Origin: Sciscionella sediminilitoris
GTDB lineage: Bacteria; Actinomycetota; Actinomycetes; Mycobacteriales; Pseudonocardiaceae
Direction of reading: 5' to 3'
Length of the DNA stretch: 64,000 nt
Assembly (NCBI RefSeq): GCF_000737195.2
Contig: NZ_JALM01000010.1
Coordinates: forward strand, 1-64,000
In this document: positions 18,286 through 26,799 of the stretch, piece by piece
Numbering within the stretch: position 1 is the stretch's first letter
How the letters are laid out: every line of letters starts with the position of its first letter
The notes under the pieces: model-generated
Told to the model about the DNA's origin: nothing
The model's database searches: none
Seen by the model: only the letters and a program-made list of their open reading frames with translations
Program-made: the position numbers and the translations under genes

Positions 18286-19205
18286 AGCTGACGGGCGACC
18301 TCGGCGGCGATCAGTTCCACGTGGTCGAGGTCGGCGAGGTCGAGGATCTGCAGGTAGACCCGCTGGGCCCCGGCCTCCGCCCAGGCGCCGAGGGTCTGCA
18401 CGGCCTCCTCAACGGTGCCCGCGACGCCGTTGCCCCGCAGCTCACTGACCTCCCTGCCGATGGCGCTCGCCCGCCTGCTGACCTCGGCTTCGTCCTTGCC
18501 GACGCAGGCCACGAGCGCGGCGGAGTAGGTCAGTTCGGCGGGTGCCCGCCCGGCATCCGTGCACGCCTGCTCGACCCGGGCGTACTGCGCCTTCGCATCG
18601 GCGAGCGGAGCAAACGGCATGTTGAACTCGTCGGCGAACCGCGCGGCCAGTGCCGGGGTGCGCTTGCGCCCGCCACCGCCGATGATCACCGGCGGCCGGG
18701 GCGACTGCGCGGGCTTGGGCAGGGCGGGCGAATCGGTGATCGTGTAGTGCTCACCTTGGAAGGAGTAGCTGCCCTCCGCCGCCCACAGTCCGGTGATGAT
18801 CTCCAGCTGCTCGGCGTACCGGTCGAAGCGCTCCCCGAGCGGCGGGAAGGGCAGCCCGTAGCTGGCGTGCTCAGTCTCGTACCACCCGGTCCCGAGGCCG
18901 AACTCCACCCGGCCGCCGGACATCTGGTCCACGTTCGCCACGCCGATCGCCAGCGGGCCCGGGTACCGGAAGCTCGCCGCGGTGACCAGGGTGCCGAGCC
19001 GGATGCTCGTGGTCTCCCGCGCGAGACCGGCGAGGGTGATCCACGCGTCGCTCGGTCCGGGCCGTGGATCCACATCACCCATGTGCTGGTAGTGATCCGA
19101 GCGGAAGAACGCGCCGTAGCCCGCGTCCTCGGCGCATCGGGCGATACGCAGCAGATCGGTGTAGCTCGCGCCTTGCTGGGGTTCGGTGAACACTCGCAAT
19201 TCCAC
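18282..19205 (-). CDS. LLM-class F420-dependent oxidoreductase
   Basis: Luciferase-like TIM-barrel protein of 307 aa. Family blocks include RIARCAEDAGYGAFFRSDHY near the N-terminus, GTLVTAASFRYPGPLA, the VEFGLGTGWYETEH segment and PPVIIGGGGRKRTP. This pattern belongs to actinobacterial F420-dependent LLM enzymes rather than FMN-dependent luciferases. It starts at GTG 19205. The upstream TetR gene is on the same strand 9 bp away, so the two probably form an operon and the oxidoreductase may act on the ligand sensed by the regulator. Confidence 0.85.
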   Translation of the reverse strand: MELRVFTEPQQGASYTDLLRIARCAEDAGYGAFFRSDHYQHMGDVDPRPGPSDAWITLAGLARETTSIRLGTLVTAASFRYPGPLAIGVANVDQMSGGRVEFGLGTGWYETEHASYGLPFPPLGERFDRYAEQLEIITGLWAAEGSYSFQGEHYTITDSPALPKPAQSPRPPVIIGGGGRKRTPALAARFADEFNMPFAPLADAKAQYARVEQACTDAGRAPAELTYSAALVACVGKDEAEVSRRASAIGREVSELRGNGVAGTVEEAVQTLGAWAEAGAQRVYLQILDLADLDHVELIAAEVARQL

Positions 19206-19214
19206 GAGTCAACG

Positions 19215-19850
19215 CTATCTCTTCGGCTGCTCCGGCTCCTCGCCGCGTTCCACCGCGGCCGCCGTGCGCAGCATCCCGAACAGCCGCTCGATCGCGGTGG
19301 CCACCTCGTTGTAGGTCTGTTTCTGGTCCGCGGCACCGACGATGTACTGGGCACCGGCCGAGACCGCGCCGAACAGCAGCCGCGCGGTGGCCTCCACCGG
19401 AGCCACCGAGGCCACGATCCCGGCGTTGATCAGCGACTCCACACTGTTGCGGAACAGCCCGAAGCTGAACTGGTCCTCCGCCTCGCGCCAGCGCTCCCAG
19501 CCCATCACGACCGGCCCCTCGTTGAGCACGATCCGCTGGTAGGTGGGTTCCAGGCAGGTGCGCAGGTAGGCGCGCACCCCGCTCATCGCGACCTCCCAGC
19601 GGTCCCCCGCGTCCTCGAGGATCTTCGCCACCCGCGCCATGACATCGCGCTCCACCGCGTCGAACGCGGCCTCGAACAGTGCCTGCTTGCCACTGAAGTG
19701 GTGGTAGAGCGCGCCCTTGGTCACCCGTGCGCGCTTGGCGATCTCATCGAGTGAGGTACCCGCGTAGCCACGTTTGGTTATCAGCTCGATGGCGCTGTCC
19801 ACCAGCGCTTTTCTGGTGGACTCGGAATATTCGAGCCGCCGCGAACGCAT
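19215..19850 (-). CDS. TetR/AcrR family transcriptional regulator
   Basis: N-terminal HTH with the strong TetR_N signature GYAGTSLDEIAKRARVTKGALYHHFSGKQALF, followed by an all-helical ligand domain, in total about 211 aa from ATG 19850. GTG starts at 19856-19859 and an upstream start at 19889 are also possible. Two TACCGNTGGTA palindromes lie upstream; the nearer one overlaps the likely -35 region (probable -10 TAGAGT on the minus strand at 19868-19873), the classical arrangement for autorepression. It is followed closely by the F420-type oxidoreductase. Confidence 0.88.
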   Translation of the reverse strand: MRSRRLEYSESTRKALVDSAIELITKRGYAGTSLDEIAKRARVTKGALYHHFSGKQALFEAAFDAVERDVMARVAKILEDAGDRWEVAMSGVRAYLRTCLEPTYQRIVLNEGPVVMGWERWREAEDQFSFGLFRNSVESLINAGIVASVAPVEATARLLFGAVSAGAQYIVGAADQKQTYNEVATAIERLFGMLRTAAAVERGEEPEQPKR

Positions 19851-19891
19851 TGTCACCACAGTCACAGACTCTACGACACGATTCGGCAACG

Positions 19892-19933
19892 TACCGCTGG
19901 TATCTTCTCAATAGGGGTTACATACCGATGGTA
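19892..19933. promoter_or_regulatory. Paired TetR operators (TACCGNTGGTA x2)
   Basis: TACCGCTGGTA (19892-19902) and TACCGATGGTA (19923-19933) are near-identical palindromes with centres 31 bp apart, about three helical turns. They sit in the divergent region between the minus-strand TetR gene and the plus-strand gene at 19984. This is the size and placement of TetR-family sites; binding by the neighbouring TetR is inferred. Confidence 0.65.
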
Positions 19934-19983
19934 CGCCACAAACCTGCGGTATGAACCAGATCACCGAGAGGAGGGACACAGCG

Positions 19984-20505
19984 ATGAGCTGGGACGACTT
20001 CTACCGGCGGCGCGACGCGGTGAACACCGTGCTCGCCACCGCTGCGCGACGGGGCAATGGCGCCCTCCCCTACGACGAACTTCCCGCCGTGCGCGAGGTC
20101 TTCGGCACCAGGGAGGAGCTGCTGACCGCGCTGCAGTACAAGTGGCAGCAGACCCTGACCGGCCAGATCGACGTGGCGATCGCGGAGGCCGACGACGATC
20201 CGCGCATCGACCGCTTCGACGTGGTCCGGGACGCGTGGCTCGCCGCCACCAAACGCGAACCCGTGCTGCGCGCGGTCCTCGACGCCAACGAACACCACCC
20301 GGCGATCAGCGGGCGTATCGCGAGCGAACGCCGCAAGCTGGCTCACCTCGCCGGGCTCACCAGCGCGGGTGACAGCGAGGAGGAGGCCACCCACCTCGGG
20401 AGCACCTTCCTCGCCCTGGTGCGCGCCGGGAACGACAAGGCAGGCAACTCACCGCGGCGGGGCACCGCACTGCTGCGCAAGCTCGCGGACGCGGTCAGCG
20501 CCTGA
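19984..20505 (+). CDS. Hypothetical protein, degenerate TetR-like
   Basis: Helical protein of 173 aa. Residues 1-45 (DDFYRRRDAVNTVLA, then AVREVFGTREELLTALQYKW) resemble the edge of a TetR HTH but lack a clear recognition helix, and the rest looks like a short TetR ligand domain. A strong GAGAGGAGG precedes ATG 19984 and excludes the ATG-like start at 19951. It shares its promoter region with the TetR gene opposite and the two operators, so it is probably under that repressor. Function unknown. Confidence 0.6.
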   Translation: MSWDDFYRRRDAVNTVLATAARRGNGALPYDELPAVREVFGTREELLTALQYKWQQTLTGQIDVAIAEADDDPRIDRFDVVRDAWLAATKREPVLRAVLDANEHHPAISGRIASERRKLAHLAGLTSAGDSEEEATHLGSTFLALVRAGNDKAGNSPRRGTALLRKLADAVSA

Positions 20506-20556
20506 ACACCCTGGTCAGTCGCGAGTTGCCGGCCACTCGGATACCGGTAGTCTGAT

Positions 20557-20574
20557 ACCTACTTGAAGGTAGGT
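20557..20574. promoter_or_regulatory. Palindrome ahead of the SDR gene
   Basis: ACCTAC (20557-20562) and GTAGGT (20569-20574) are perfect inverted repeats around a 6-bp centre. The right arm is 7 bp before the SDR start codon and also supplies AGGTAGGTG as its ribosome-binding site, so a bound protein would block expression. MarR/HxlR/TetR-type sites look like this; no specific regulator is assigned. Confidence 0.45.
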
Positions 20575-20581
20575 GATGGAC

Positions 20582-21505
20582 ATGGCGAACTGGACCGAGG
20601 CGGACATCCCCGATCAGCAGGGGCGCACGATCGTGGTCACCGGGGCCAACTCCGGGCTCGGCCTGCACGCGGCGAAGGCGCTGGCGAAGGCGGGCGCGCG
20701 GGTGCTGCTCGCCTGCCGCTCCCCCGAGCGCGGCGAGCAGGCACTCGCCCAGGTCGACTCACCGGACGCGGAACTCGTCCGGCTCGACCTCGCCGATCTG
20801 TCCTCCGTCGCGGCCGCGGCCAAGGAGATCCGCGAGCGCACCGGTGACCGGTTGGACGTGCTGATCAACAACGCCGGGGTGATGATGACCCCGAAGCGGC
20901 ACACCGCGGACGGTTTCGAGCTGCAGTTCGGCACCAACCACCTCGGGCACGCCGCGCTGACCTGGCTGCTGATGCCCGCGCTGCGCAACGGAACGGGTGC
21001 CCGCGTGGTCACCCTCTCCAGCTTCATGGCGCAGTTCGGCTGGGTGGACACCAAGGACCCGAACTTCACCGGCCGCCGTTATCTGCCCTCGTTCTCCTAC
21101 TGCCAGGCGAAGATGGCCAACCTGCTGTTCGCGCTCGAACTGGACAAGCGGCTGCGCGCCGGGGGCGAACCGGTGGCCAGCCTCGCCGCGCATCCGGGCT
21201 ACAGCGCCACCGAGCTGCAGGCGAACATGGCCCGGTCCCGGGGAAGCGGCCTGCTCGAACAGGGCGCCAAACTCGTCAACGGGATCAGCGCCCAGCCCGC
21301 CAGGATCGGGGCGCTCCCGGAGCTCTACGCGGCCACCGCACCCGAGGCGAGCGGCGGCGACTACATCGGACCGGGCGGGTTCATGGAGCTGCGCGGGCAT
21401 CCGAGGAAGGTCTCGGTCCGGCGCGCCAAGGGCCAGGAGCGCACCCGCGAGCGGTTGTGGAATCTCACCGCCGAACTCACGGGCGTCTCCCCCGACCCGG
21501 TGTAA
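20582..21505 (+). CDS. Short-chain dehydrogenase/reductase (retinol-dehydrogenase-like)
   Basis: Rossmann-fold oxidoreductase of 307 aa. Cofactor motif TGANSGLG near residue 19 with Arg at the end of beta-2 (ACRSPERG) suggests NADP(H). NNAGVM and the catalytic YCQAK (Tyr/Lys) with an upstream Ser in LSSFMAQ are intact. The layout matches the RDH/protochlorophyllide-reductase-like branch common in actinobacteria. ATG 20582 is preferred over 20576/20573 for ribosome-binding-site spacing. Confidence 0.87.
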   Translation: MANWTEADIPDQQGRTIVVTGANSGLGLHAAKALAKAGARVLLACRSPERGEQALAQVDSPDAELVRLDLADLSSVAAAAKEIRERTGDRLDVLINNAGVMMTPKRHTADGFELQFGTNHLGHAALTWLLMPALRNGTGARVVTLSSFMAQFGWVDTKDPNFTGRRYLPSFSYCQAKMANLLFALELDKRLRAGGEPVASLAAHPGYSATELQANMARSRGSGLLEQGAKLVNGISAQPARIGALPELYAATAPEASGGDYIGPGGFMELRGHPRKVSVRRAKGQERTRERLWNLTAELTGVSPDPV

Positions 21506-21576
21506 GAGCACGCTTGGGAACTCCATGTCCTGCTGCGCGGGGCCAGCGCGGCGATCTGCGGCATTGTCCTCCTCGC

Positions 21577-21593
21577 CCGCACTTCCAGTGCGG
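21577..21593 (+). terminator. Hairpin between the SDR gene and lipA
   Basis: CCGCACT-TCC-AGTGCGG is a perfect 7-bp stem with a 3-nt loop, 72 bp past the SDR stop and ahead of the lipA promoter. No T-run follows. Confidence 0.35.
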
Positions 21594-21677
21594 CCCCGTC
21601 GTCCGCCTTGCATCTCATCCACGCTGACTCCCGCTCGCGACGGACGAGAGCCCCCAAACGCACTTGTAAAACACAGG

Positions 21678-21683
21678 TAGGCT
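21678..21683 (+). promoter_or_regulatory. Probable -10 box for a leaderless lipA mRNA
   Basis: TAGGCT ends 7 nt before the GTG start at 21691, and no Shine-Dalgarno sequence is present. Confidence 0.5.
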
Positions 21684-21690
21684 GGCGCCT

Positions 21691-22692
21691 GTGACTGTTG
21701 CGCCGGAAGGGCGGAAACTGCTGCGGCTCGAGGTCCGCAACAGCGAGACGCCGATCGAGAAGAAGCCGTCCTGGATCAAGACCAAGGCGCGGATGGGTCC
21801 GGAGTATTCGGAGCTCAAGGGACTCGTGAAGCGCGAAGGTCTGCACACCGTGTGCGAGGAGGCCGGCTGCCCGAACATCTACGAGTGCTGGGAAGACCGC
21901 GAGGCCACCTTCCTCATCGGCGGTGAGCAGTGCACCCGCCGCTGCGATTTCTGCCAGATCGACACCGGAAAACCGGCCGAGCTGGACACCGACGAACCGC
22001 GCCGGGTCGCCGAGTCGGTCCAGGCGATGGGGCTGCGCTACTCCACGGTCACCGGTGTCGCCCGCGACGATCTCCCGGACGGCGGTGCCTGGCTCTACGC
22101 GGAGACGGTGCGCCAGATCCATCAGCTCAACCCGGGCACCGGTGTGGAGCTGCTGATCCCGGACTTCAACGCCGAGCCGGACCAGCTCGCCGAGGTGTTC
22201 GCATCCCGGCCGGAGGTGCTCGCGCACAATCTCGAGACGGTGCCGCGGGTGTTCAAGCGCATGCGCCCCGCCTTCCGCTACGACCGTTCGCTGAAGGTGA
22301 TCAGCGAGGCACGGGACGCCGGACTGGTCACCAAGTCGAACCTGATCCTCGGTATGGGCGAGACCCCCGAGGAGGTCGAGCCCGCGATGCGTGACCTCTA
22401 CGAGGCGGGCTGCGAGATCCTCACCATCACCCAGTACCTGCGCCCGAGCGTGCGCCACCACCCGGTCGATCGCTGGGTCAAGCCCGAGGAGTTCATCGAG
22501 CACTCCCGCGTCGCCGAGGAAATGGGCTACGCCGGAGTCATGGCCGGGCCGCTGGTGCGCTCCTCCTACCGGGCCGGGCGGCTCTACGCGCAGACCGTGC
22601 GCCACCGCGGTGAGGAACTGCCGGAGAACCTCACGCATCTCGCCACGGCGGGTACCGCGCGCCAGGAAGCGAGCGCCCTGCTCGCCCGGTGA
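21691..22692 (+). CDS. lipA: Lipoyl synthase (radical SAM)
   Basis: Inserts two sulfurs into octanoyl groups placed on lipoyl domains by LipB. It is 333 aa with both Fe-S clusters' ligands: the auxiliary-cluster set in [13 protein letters not shown] and the radical-SAM CTRRCDFCQ. The C-terminal serine-containing RSSYRAG, which ligates the auxiliary cluster in known LipA, is also present. It has its own probable leaderless promoter and is followed by a convergent gene, so it is monocistronic. Confidence 0.96.
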   Translation: MTVAPEGRKLLRLEVRNSETPIEKKPSWIKTKARMGPEYSELKGLVKREGLHTVCEEAGCPNIYECWEDREATFLIGGEQCTRRCDFCQIDTGKPAELDTDEPRRVAESVQAMGLRYSTVTGVARDDLPDGGAWLYAETVRQIHQLNPGTGVELLIPDFNAEPDQLAEVFASRPEVLAHNLETVPRVFKRMRPAFRYDRSLKVISEARDAGLVTKSNLILGMGETPEEVEPAMRDLYEAGCEILTITQYLRPSVRHHPVDRWVKPEEFIEHSRVAEEMGYAGVMAGPLVRSSYRAGRLYAQTVRHRGEELPENLTHLATAGTARQEASALLAR

Positions 22693-22747
22693 CGCACCGG
22701 TCCGGTGGCGGGCCCCGCTCGTCACCGGATGCCCGGCCACCGGCCGC

Positions 22748-23785
22748 TCAGGGGCGCTCCACCCGCACCTCGTCGAGTTCCGCCACGAAACCCGCGCCGA
22801 ACGCGGTCGCCGGGGTGTGCGAGCCGGGCCGCACCTCACCGGCGGCGAGGCGGTCCGCGATGCGCAGCACCGCGTCCGCCGTGAGCGGCAGCGGACCGGG
22901 GCCGGTCAGGCTCGCGGACACGCTCGTCCCCTCGGCGTCCCGCGCGCAGGCCCACGCCTGACTGCGCCCGCCGGTCACCTCGGTCTCCGGCCGGAAGAAC
23001 CGGTCGATCAACGCCTTGCCCGCCTTCTGTACCGGGGCACTGCGCAATACCGGTCCAAAATAGCGCTGCCCGGTCGAGAGCAGCCGCGCACCGGGCACGA
23101 TCGTGTAAGTCGTGATGTTCGGGATCCCCGTCGTCCGGTACGCGCTGGCCACATCGCCCCACGGGATCGCGGACACCGTCTTCGGGCCCGCCGGGAACAG
23201 CGCGGTGATCTGCTTGTGCGCCATCGGCACCGAGCGGACCGCCCCGTCCACCCGGGCGCGCCCACCGGTACCCGCGCCCTCCACCGCCGTCTTCACCGTT
23301 CCCGGCCCGATGCTCATCTGGGCCGCGAACGCGATGTCCAGTTCCACCGCTTCCGGCATCGCCTCGTGCACCATCGCCGCGAGACAGTCCGTGGGGACCA
23401 CGTCGAAACCACCACCGGGCAGCAGCACCACACCGGCCGCCTCCGCCTCGGCCGAGCGGGCGTAGATCGCCTCGAACACGTCGATCTCACCGGTGATGTC
23501 GATGTAGTGCGTCCTGGTCTCCAGGCAGGCGTCCACCATCGGGCGCCAGGTCGCCGAGAACGGGCCCGCGCAGTGCGCGACCACCTCGACATCCTCCAGC
23601 GCCGCGCGCAGTCCCTTCGGGTCCGCGAGATCGGCCACCCGGTAGTCCAGGCCCAGCTCACCGGCCAGCTCCACCACCTTCGGCGCACTGCGCCCGGCGA
23701 GTATCGGCCGCAGCCCGTCCCGCACCGCCCGCCGCGCGACGAGTTGCCCTGTGTGCCCGGTCGCCCCATATATCAGCACTGACAT
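22748..23785 (-). CDS. Saccharopine dehydrogenase-like NAD(P)-binding reductase
   Basis: Protein of 345 aa with an N-terminal Rossmann motif LIYGATGHTGQLVARRA and a following AGRSAPKV loop. Segments such as VVAHCAGPFS, THYIDITGE and GGGFDVVPTDC are characteristic of the saccharopine-dehydrogenase-related family that includes trans-acting enoyl reductases of actinobacteria. Length is slightly below that of the typical trans-acting enoyl reductase (~410 aa). Substrate unknown. It lies 12 bp after the HTH-citrate synthase gene on the same strand and may share its transcript. Confidence 0.8.
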   Translation of the reverse strand: MSVLIYGATGHTGQLVARRAVRDGLRPILAGRSAPKVVELAGELGLDYRVADLADPKGLRAALEDVEVVAHCAGPFSATWRPMVDACLETRTHYIDITGEIDVFEAIYARSAEAEAAGVVLLPGGGFDVVPTDCLAAMVHEAMPEAVELDIAFAAQMSIGPGTVKTAVEGAGTGGRARVDGAVRSVPMAHKQITALFPAGPKTVSAIPWGDVASAYRTTGIPNITTYTIVPGARLLSTGQRYFGPVLRSAPVQKAGKALIDRFFRPETEVTGGRSQAWACARDAEGTSVSASLTGPGPLPLTADAVLRIADRLAAGEVRPGSHTPATAFGAGFVAELDEVRVERP

Positions 23786-23797
23786 ACCGGGAGTATG

Positions 23798-24964
23798 TCA
23801 CGGATCCGCACCCGTGTAGATACCCAGCGCTCGATAGCGCAGCCCGGGTTCGGCGTACTCCTCGATGGCGTGCGCGACCCAGCCGACCACGCGGGCGAGT
23901 GCGAACAGTGTCTCCCCGGCGTCGTGCGGCATGGCGTAGGCGTGCATGAGCGCGGCGAGCGCGAGGTCGATGTTCGGGAACAGGTCCTCGCGGTCGCCGA
24001 GGGTGATCCGCAGTACGTCCACGGTGTCCTGGATCGGCTGGTCGCGCAGCAGGTCGAGCAGCACCTCGGCGCGCGGATCGGCCCGCTGATACAGCACGTG
24101 CCCGAAACCGGGGATGGGCTGGCCGGAACGCATCCGGTCGGCGATCGCGGTGACCGGATCCTCCTTGGCCTCGGCGAGGAAGCGGTAGGCGAGGGCGCTG
24201 GCGGCTCCGTGATAGGGGCCGTCGATCGCGCCGAGGCCGGCCGAGATCACCGCGTACACGTTCGCCCTTGTGCTCGCGGCGACCCGCGCGGCGACGGTGG
24301 AGACGGCGAGCCCGTGATCGGCGAGCAGCACCAGCGCGGTCTCGAGCAGCTCCGGCCGGGCGGGTGCGCTGGACAGTCCCGGCCACAGGCGCTGGCCGAC
24401 GCTGCCACTCGCCTTGTCGTCGGCGAACAGATCGACGAGGGTGCCGAGCAGTAGCCCGGCGGACCGGGTGACCGCGCGCGGCGCGAGGTCGAACCGCAGC
24501 GGATCGACCGCGCCCGCGGCCGCGACGGCGACCCGCATCCGGTCGGTGAGCCGGGCCTGCTCGGGAAGCGCCGCGCTCGCCGCCCTGGCCGCGGCGAGCA
24601 TCCGCTCCGGACCGCGGAACGGTGGCTGTTCACCGAGTTCTCCGCTCCACAGCAGTTCCGCCACCGCCTCGATCGGCCAGGTTCCGGCGAGCTCACGGGC
24701 CCGGTGGCCCCGGTAGTAGAGCTCGTCCTTCTCGATCAGGGTGATCCCGGTGCGTATCCGCTCGACCGAACCCGAGGGCTCGTGCGCTTCCCGGCCACGT
24801 TTCGCGAGCCGGTCGACCTCGCTGAGCGCGAACAGGCTCCCCCGCTTGCGGCCGGTGCTCGTATTGGTGAGCAGGCCGCGGCTGACATAGGTGTAGACCG
24901 TCTCGGGTTTCACATCGAGTCGCCGCGCGACCTCGGCCGTGGTCAGGTATCGCTCTTCGCTCAT
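23798..24964 (-). CDS. Citrate synthase-family protein with N-terminal HTH
   Basis: Protein of 388 aa. Residues 1-60 form a MerR/excisionase-type HTH (YLTTAEVARRLDVKPETVYT, then RGSLFALSEVDRLAKR); the rest is a citrate synthase fold. Catalytic-type residues are present: His in LADHGLAVST, His in GPYHGAAS, GFGHVLY, and Asp in FPNIDLALAAL. Adjacent citrate synthase genes of this sort occur in Streptomyces. It may be an active (methyl)citrate synthase, a regulator sensing pathway intermediates, or both. It is divergent from a second citrate synthase across a palindromic region. Confidence 0.85.
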   Translation of the reverse strand: MSEERYLTTAEVARRLDVKPETVYTYVSRGLLTNTSTGRKRGSLFALSEVDRLAKRGREAHEPSGSVERIRTGITLIEKDELYYRGHRARELAGTWPIEAVAELLWSGELGEQPPFRGPERMLAAARAASAALPEQARLTDRMRVAVAAAGAVDPLRFDLAPRAVTRSAGLLLGTLVDLFADDKASGSVGQRLWPGLSSAPARPELLETALVLLADHGLAVSTVAARVAASTRANVYAVISAGLGAIDGPYHGAASALAYRFLAEAKEDPVTAIADRMRSGQPIPGFGHVLYQRADPRAEVLLDLLRDQPIQDTVDVLRITLGDREDLFPNIDLALAALMHAYAMPHDAGETLFALARVVGWVAHAIEEYAEPGLRYRALGIYTGADP

Positions 24965-24984
24965 CGCCTCACCTTATCTCGACT

Positions 24985-25020
24985 CGATCGACATTGACAT
25001 ACATCGATCGACTAATCGAT
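24985..25020. promoter_or_regulatory. Palindromic repeats in the divergent citrate synthase promoter
   Basis: CGATCGAC occurs at 24985-24992 and again at 25005-25012, 20 bp (two helical turns) apart. The second copy is part of ATCGATCGACTAATCGAT (25003-25020), with ATCGAT arms. The array sits between the two start codons (24964 and 25047). The HTH of the neighbouring gene is the obvious candidate binder, by inference. Confidence 0.55.
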
Positions 25021-25046
25021 TGTTGAGAGCATAAAGGAGGGTATCC

Positions 25047-26186
25047 ATGTCGACCACAATTGATGGCCCGATCGAGGCACCGGCCGGGTTGCGCAATGTC
25101 ATCGTGACCGAAACCGAGCTCGGCGATGTACGTGGCGCCGAGGGCTTCTACCACTACCGGCAGTACCCGGCGATCGAGCTCGCCAAGAGCAGGAGCTTCG
25201 AGGAGGTCTGGTTCCTGTTCTTCGAGGGCAGGCTGCCCGGAGAGGCCGAGGAGCAGCGGTTCGCCGCCGAGCTCGCCGAGCTGCGGGTGCTCCCCGGGCC
25301 GGTGCGCGATGCCCTCCCGGCGATCGCCGCGGCCGGTGCGAATCCGCTCGCCGGTCTGCGCACGGCGCTTTCCATGCTCGCTCCCGCGCTCGGTATGCGG
25401 CCGGTACTCGATATCGACCAGGAGCAGCGCACGGCCGATGCGATGCTCATCTGCGCGGTGACCCCGACGATCCTGGCCGCGCTGCACCGGCTCGCGAACG
25501 GCAACGAACCGGTCGAGCCGCGCCCGGACCTGGGAACCGCGGCGAACTGGCTGTACATGCTCGACGGCGCCGAACCCCAGCGGCGGTACGTCGAAGCGAT
25601 CGAGTCCTACCTCGTGGCCACCATCGACCACGGGTTCAACGCCTCGACGTTCACCGCGCGGGTCGTGGCCTCGGCCGGGGCGGATGTGGCCGCCGGTGTG
25701 GTCGCGGCGATCAGCACCTTCTCCGGGCCACGGCACGGCGGCGCCCCGGATCGCGCGCTGGCCAGCCTCGACGAGATCGGCACCCCGGAGCGGATCAGGG
25801 ACTGGGTGCGGGAACAGGTCGGCGCGGGGCGGCGGATCATGGGCTTCGGCCACCCGGTCTACCGCACCGAGGACCCGCGCGCGGTGATGCTGCGTGAGAT
25901 CGCCGAGGGGCTCGGTGGCGAGATCGTGGACTTCGCGGTCGAGGTCGAGGCCCAGGTGGTCGCGGCGCTCGCCGAACTCAAACCCGGGCGGGAGGTGCAC
26001 ACGAACGTCGAGTTCTACGCGGGGGTGGTGATGGACCGTTGCGGGATCCCGCGCAGCATGTTCACCCCCACCTTCGCGGTGAGCCGGGTCGTCGGCTGGT
26101 GCGCGAACATTCTCGAACAGTCCCGGGAACACGCGATCATCCGTCCGGCCGCGCGGTACGTCGGCCCGCCACCGGATCGGGCCTGA
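25047..26186 (+). CDS. Citrate synthase (citrate synthase 2 type)
   Basis: Condenses oxaloacetate with acetyl-CoA (or propionyl-CoA) in the cytoplasm. It is 379 aa. Catalytic His residues lie in TIDHGFNAST and GPRHGGAPD, and MGFGHPVYR is the substrate loop. The position of the catalytic Asp reads NVEFYAGVV, Glu in place of the Asp of NVDFY-type enzymes, as I recall for the citrate synthase 2 clade. AAAGGAGG precedes the ATG. It is divergent from the HTH-citrate synthase. Confidence 0.9.
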   Translation: MSTTIDGPIEAPAGLRNVIVTETELGDVRGAEGFYHYRQYPAIELAKSRSFEEVWFLFFEGRLPGEAEEQRFAAELAELRVLPGPVRDALPAIAAAGANPLAGLRTALSMLAPALGMRPVLDIDQEQRTADAMLICAVTPTILAALHRLANGNEPVEPRPDLGTAANWLYMLDGAEPQRRYVEAIESYLVATIDHGFNASTFTARVVASAGADVAAGVVAAISTFSGPRHGGAPDRALASLDEIGTPERIRDWVREQVGAGRRIMGFGHPVYRTEDPRAVMLREIAEGLGGEIVDFAVEVEAQVVAALAELKPGREVHTNVEFYAGVVMDRCGIPRSMFTPTFAVSRVVGWCANILEQSREHAIIRPAARYVGPPPDRA

Positions 26187-26213
26187 ACGGACCTGCGCCC
26201 GGGAAACCGCGCC

Positions 26214-26219
26214 TAGGCT
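26214..26219 (+). promoter_or_regulatory. Probable -10 box for a leaderless GNAT mRNA
   Basis: TAGGCT ends 7 nt before the GTG start at 26227. Confidence 0.45.
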
Positions 26220-26226
26220 CGGTGCG

Positions 26227-26781
26227 GTGAGTACCCAGAAAATCGGGCTGCGCCCGTGCACCGAGGCCGATCTTCCGCTGCTCCAACGGCTGCTCACCGA
26301 GCCGTACCTGATCGGCCTCGACTGGTCCGGTTTCCGCGATGCGCGCGAGCCGGTCCGCCAGTTCGAGGAGCACGGGTTCCTGCGACCCGACGGCGGCCGG
26401 CTCGCGGTGGACGCGGACGGGCGGACGGCGGGGTTCGTCAGCTGGTGGATCGGCTCCTATGCCGCGGGCATGGCGGAGCTGGCGAAGTACTGGGAGATCG
26501 GCATCGTCCTGTTCCCGGAGCACCGGGGCAACGGCATCGGCTGGCGCGCCCAGGCGATGCTGTGCGAGTACCTGTTCCGGCACACTCCGGTGCAGCGGAT
26601 CCAGGCGGGGACCCACCCGGAGAACAGCGCCGAGCAGCACGCGCTGCGCAAGGCCGGATTCCAGTTCGAGGGCACGATCCGCTGCTGCGAGTTCCGCGCG
26701 GGCCAGTGGCGGGACGGCCTGTTGTACAGCCGGTTGCGCTCCGACCCGGCCCCCGAGATCGACCGGACGGCGCTGCCCTGA
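26227..26781 (+). CDS. GNAT-family N-acetyltransferase
   Basis: Acetyl-CoA-dependent acetyltransferase of 184 aa. The acetyl-CoA-binding motif A is seen in FPEHRGNGIGWRAQ, with motif B in NSAEQHALRKAGFQFEG. The pattern is that of the RimJ/RimL-like branch that acetylates N-termini or small molecules; the target cannot be said. It is convergent with the GH3 lipoprotein gene. Confidence 0.85.
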   Translation: MSTQKIGLRPCTEADLPLLQRLLTEPYLIGLDWSGFRDAREPVRQFEEHGFLRPDGGRLAVDADGRTAGFVSWWIGSYAAGMAELAKYWEIGIVLFPEHRGNGIGWRAQAMLCEYLFRHTPVQRIQAGTHPENSAEQHALRKAGFQFEGTIRCCEFRAGQWRDGLLYSRLRSDPAPEIDRTALP

Positions 26782-26799
26782 TCTCGGTGGCGGGGCGGA

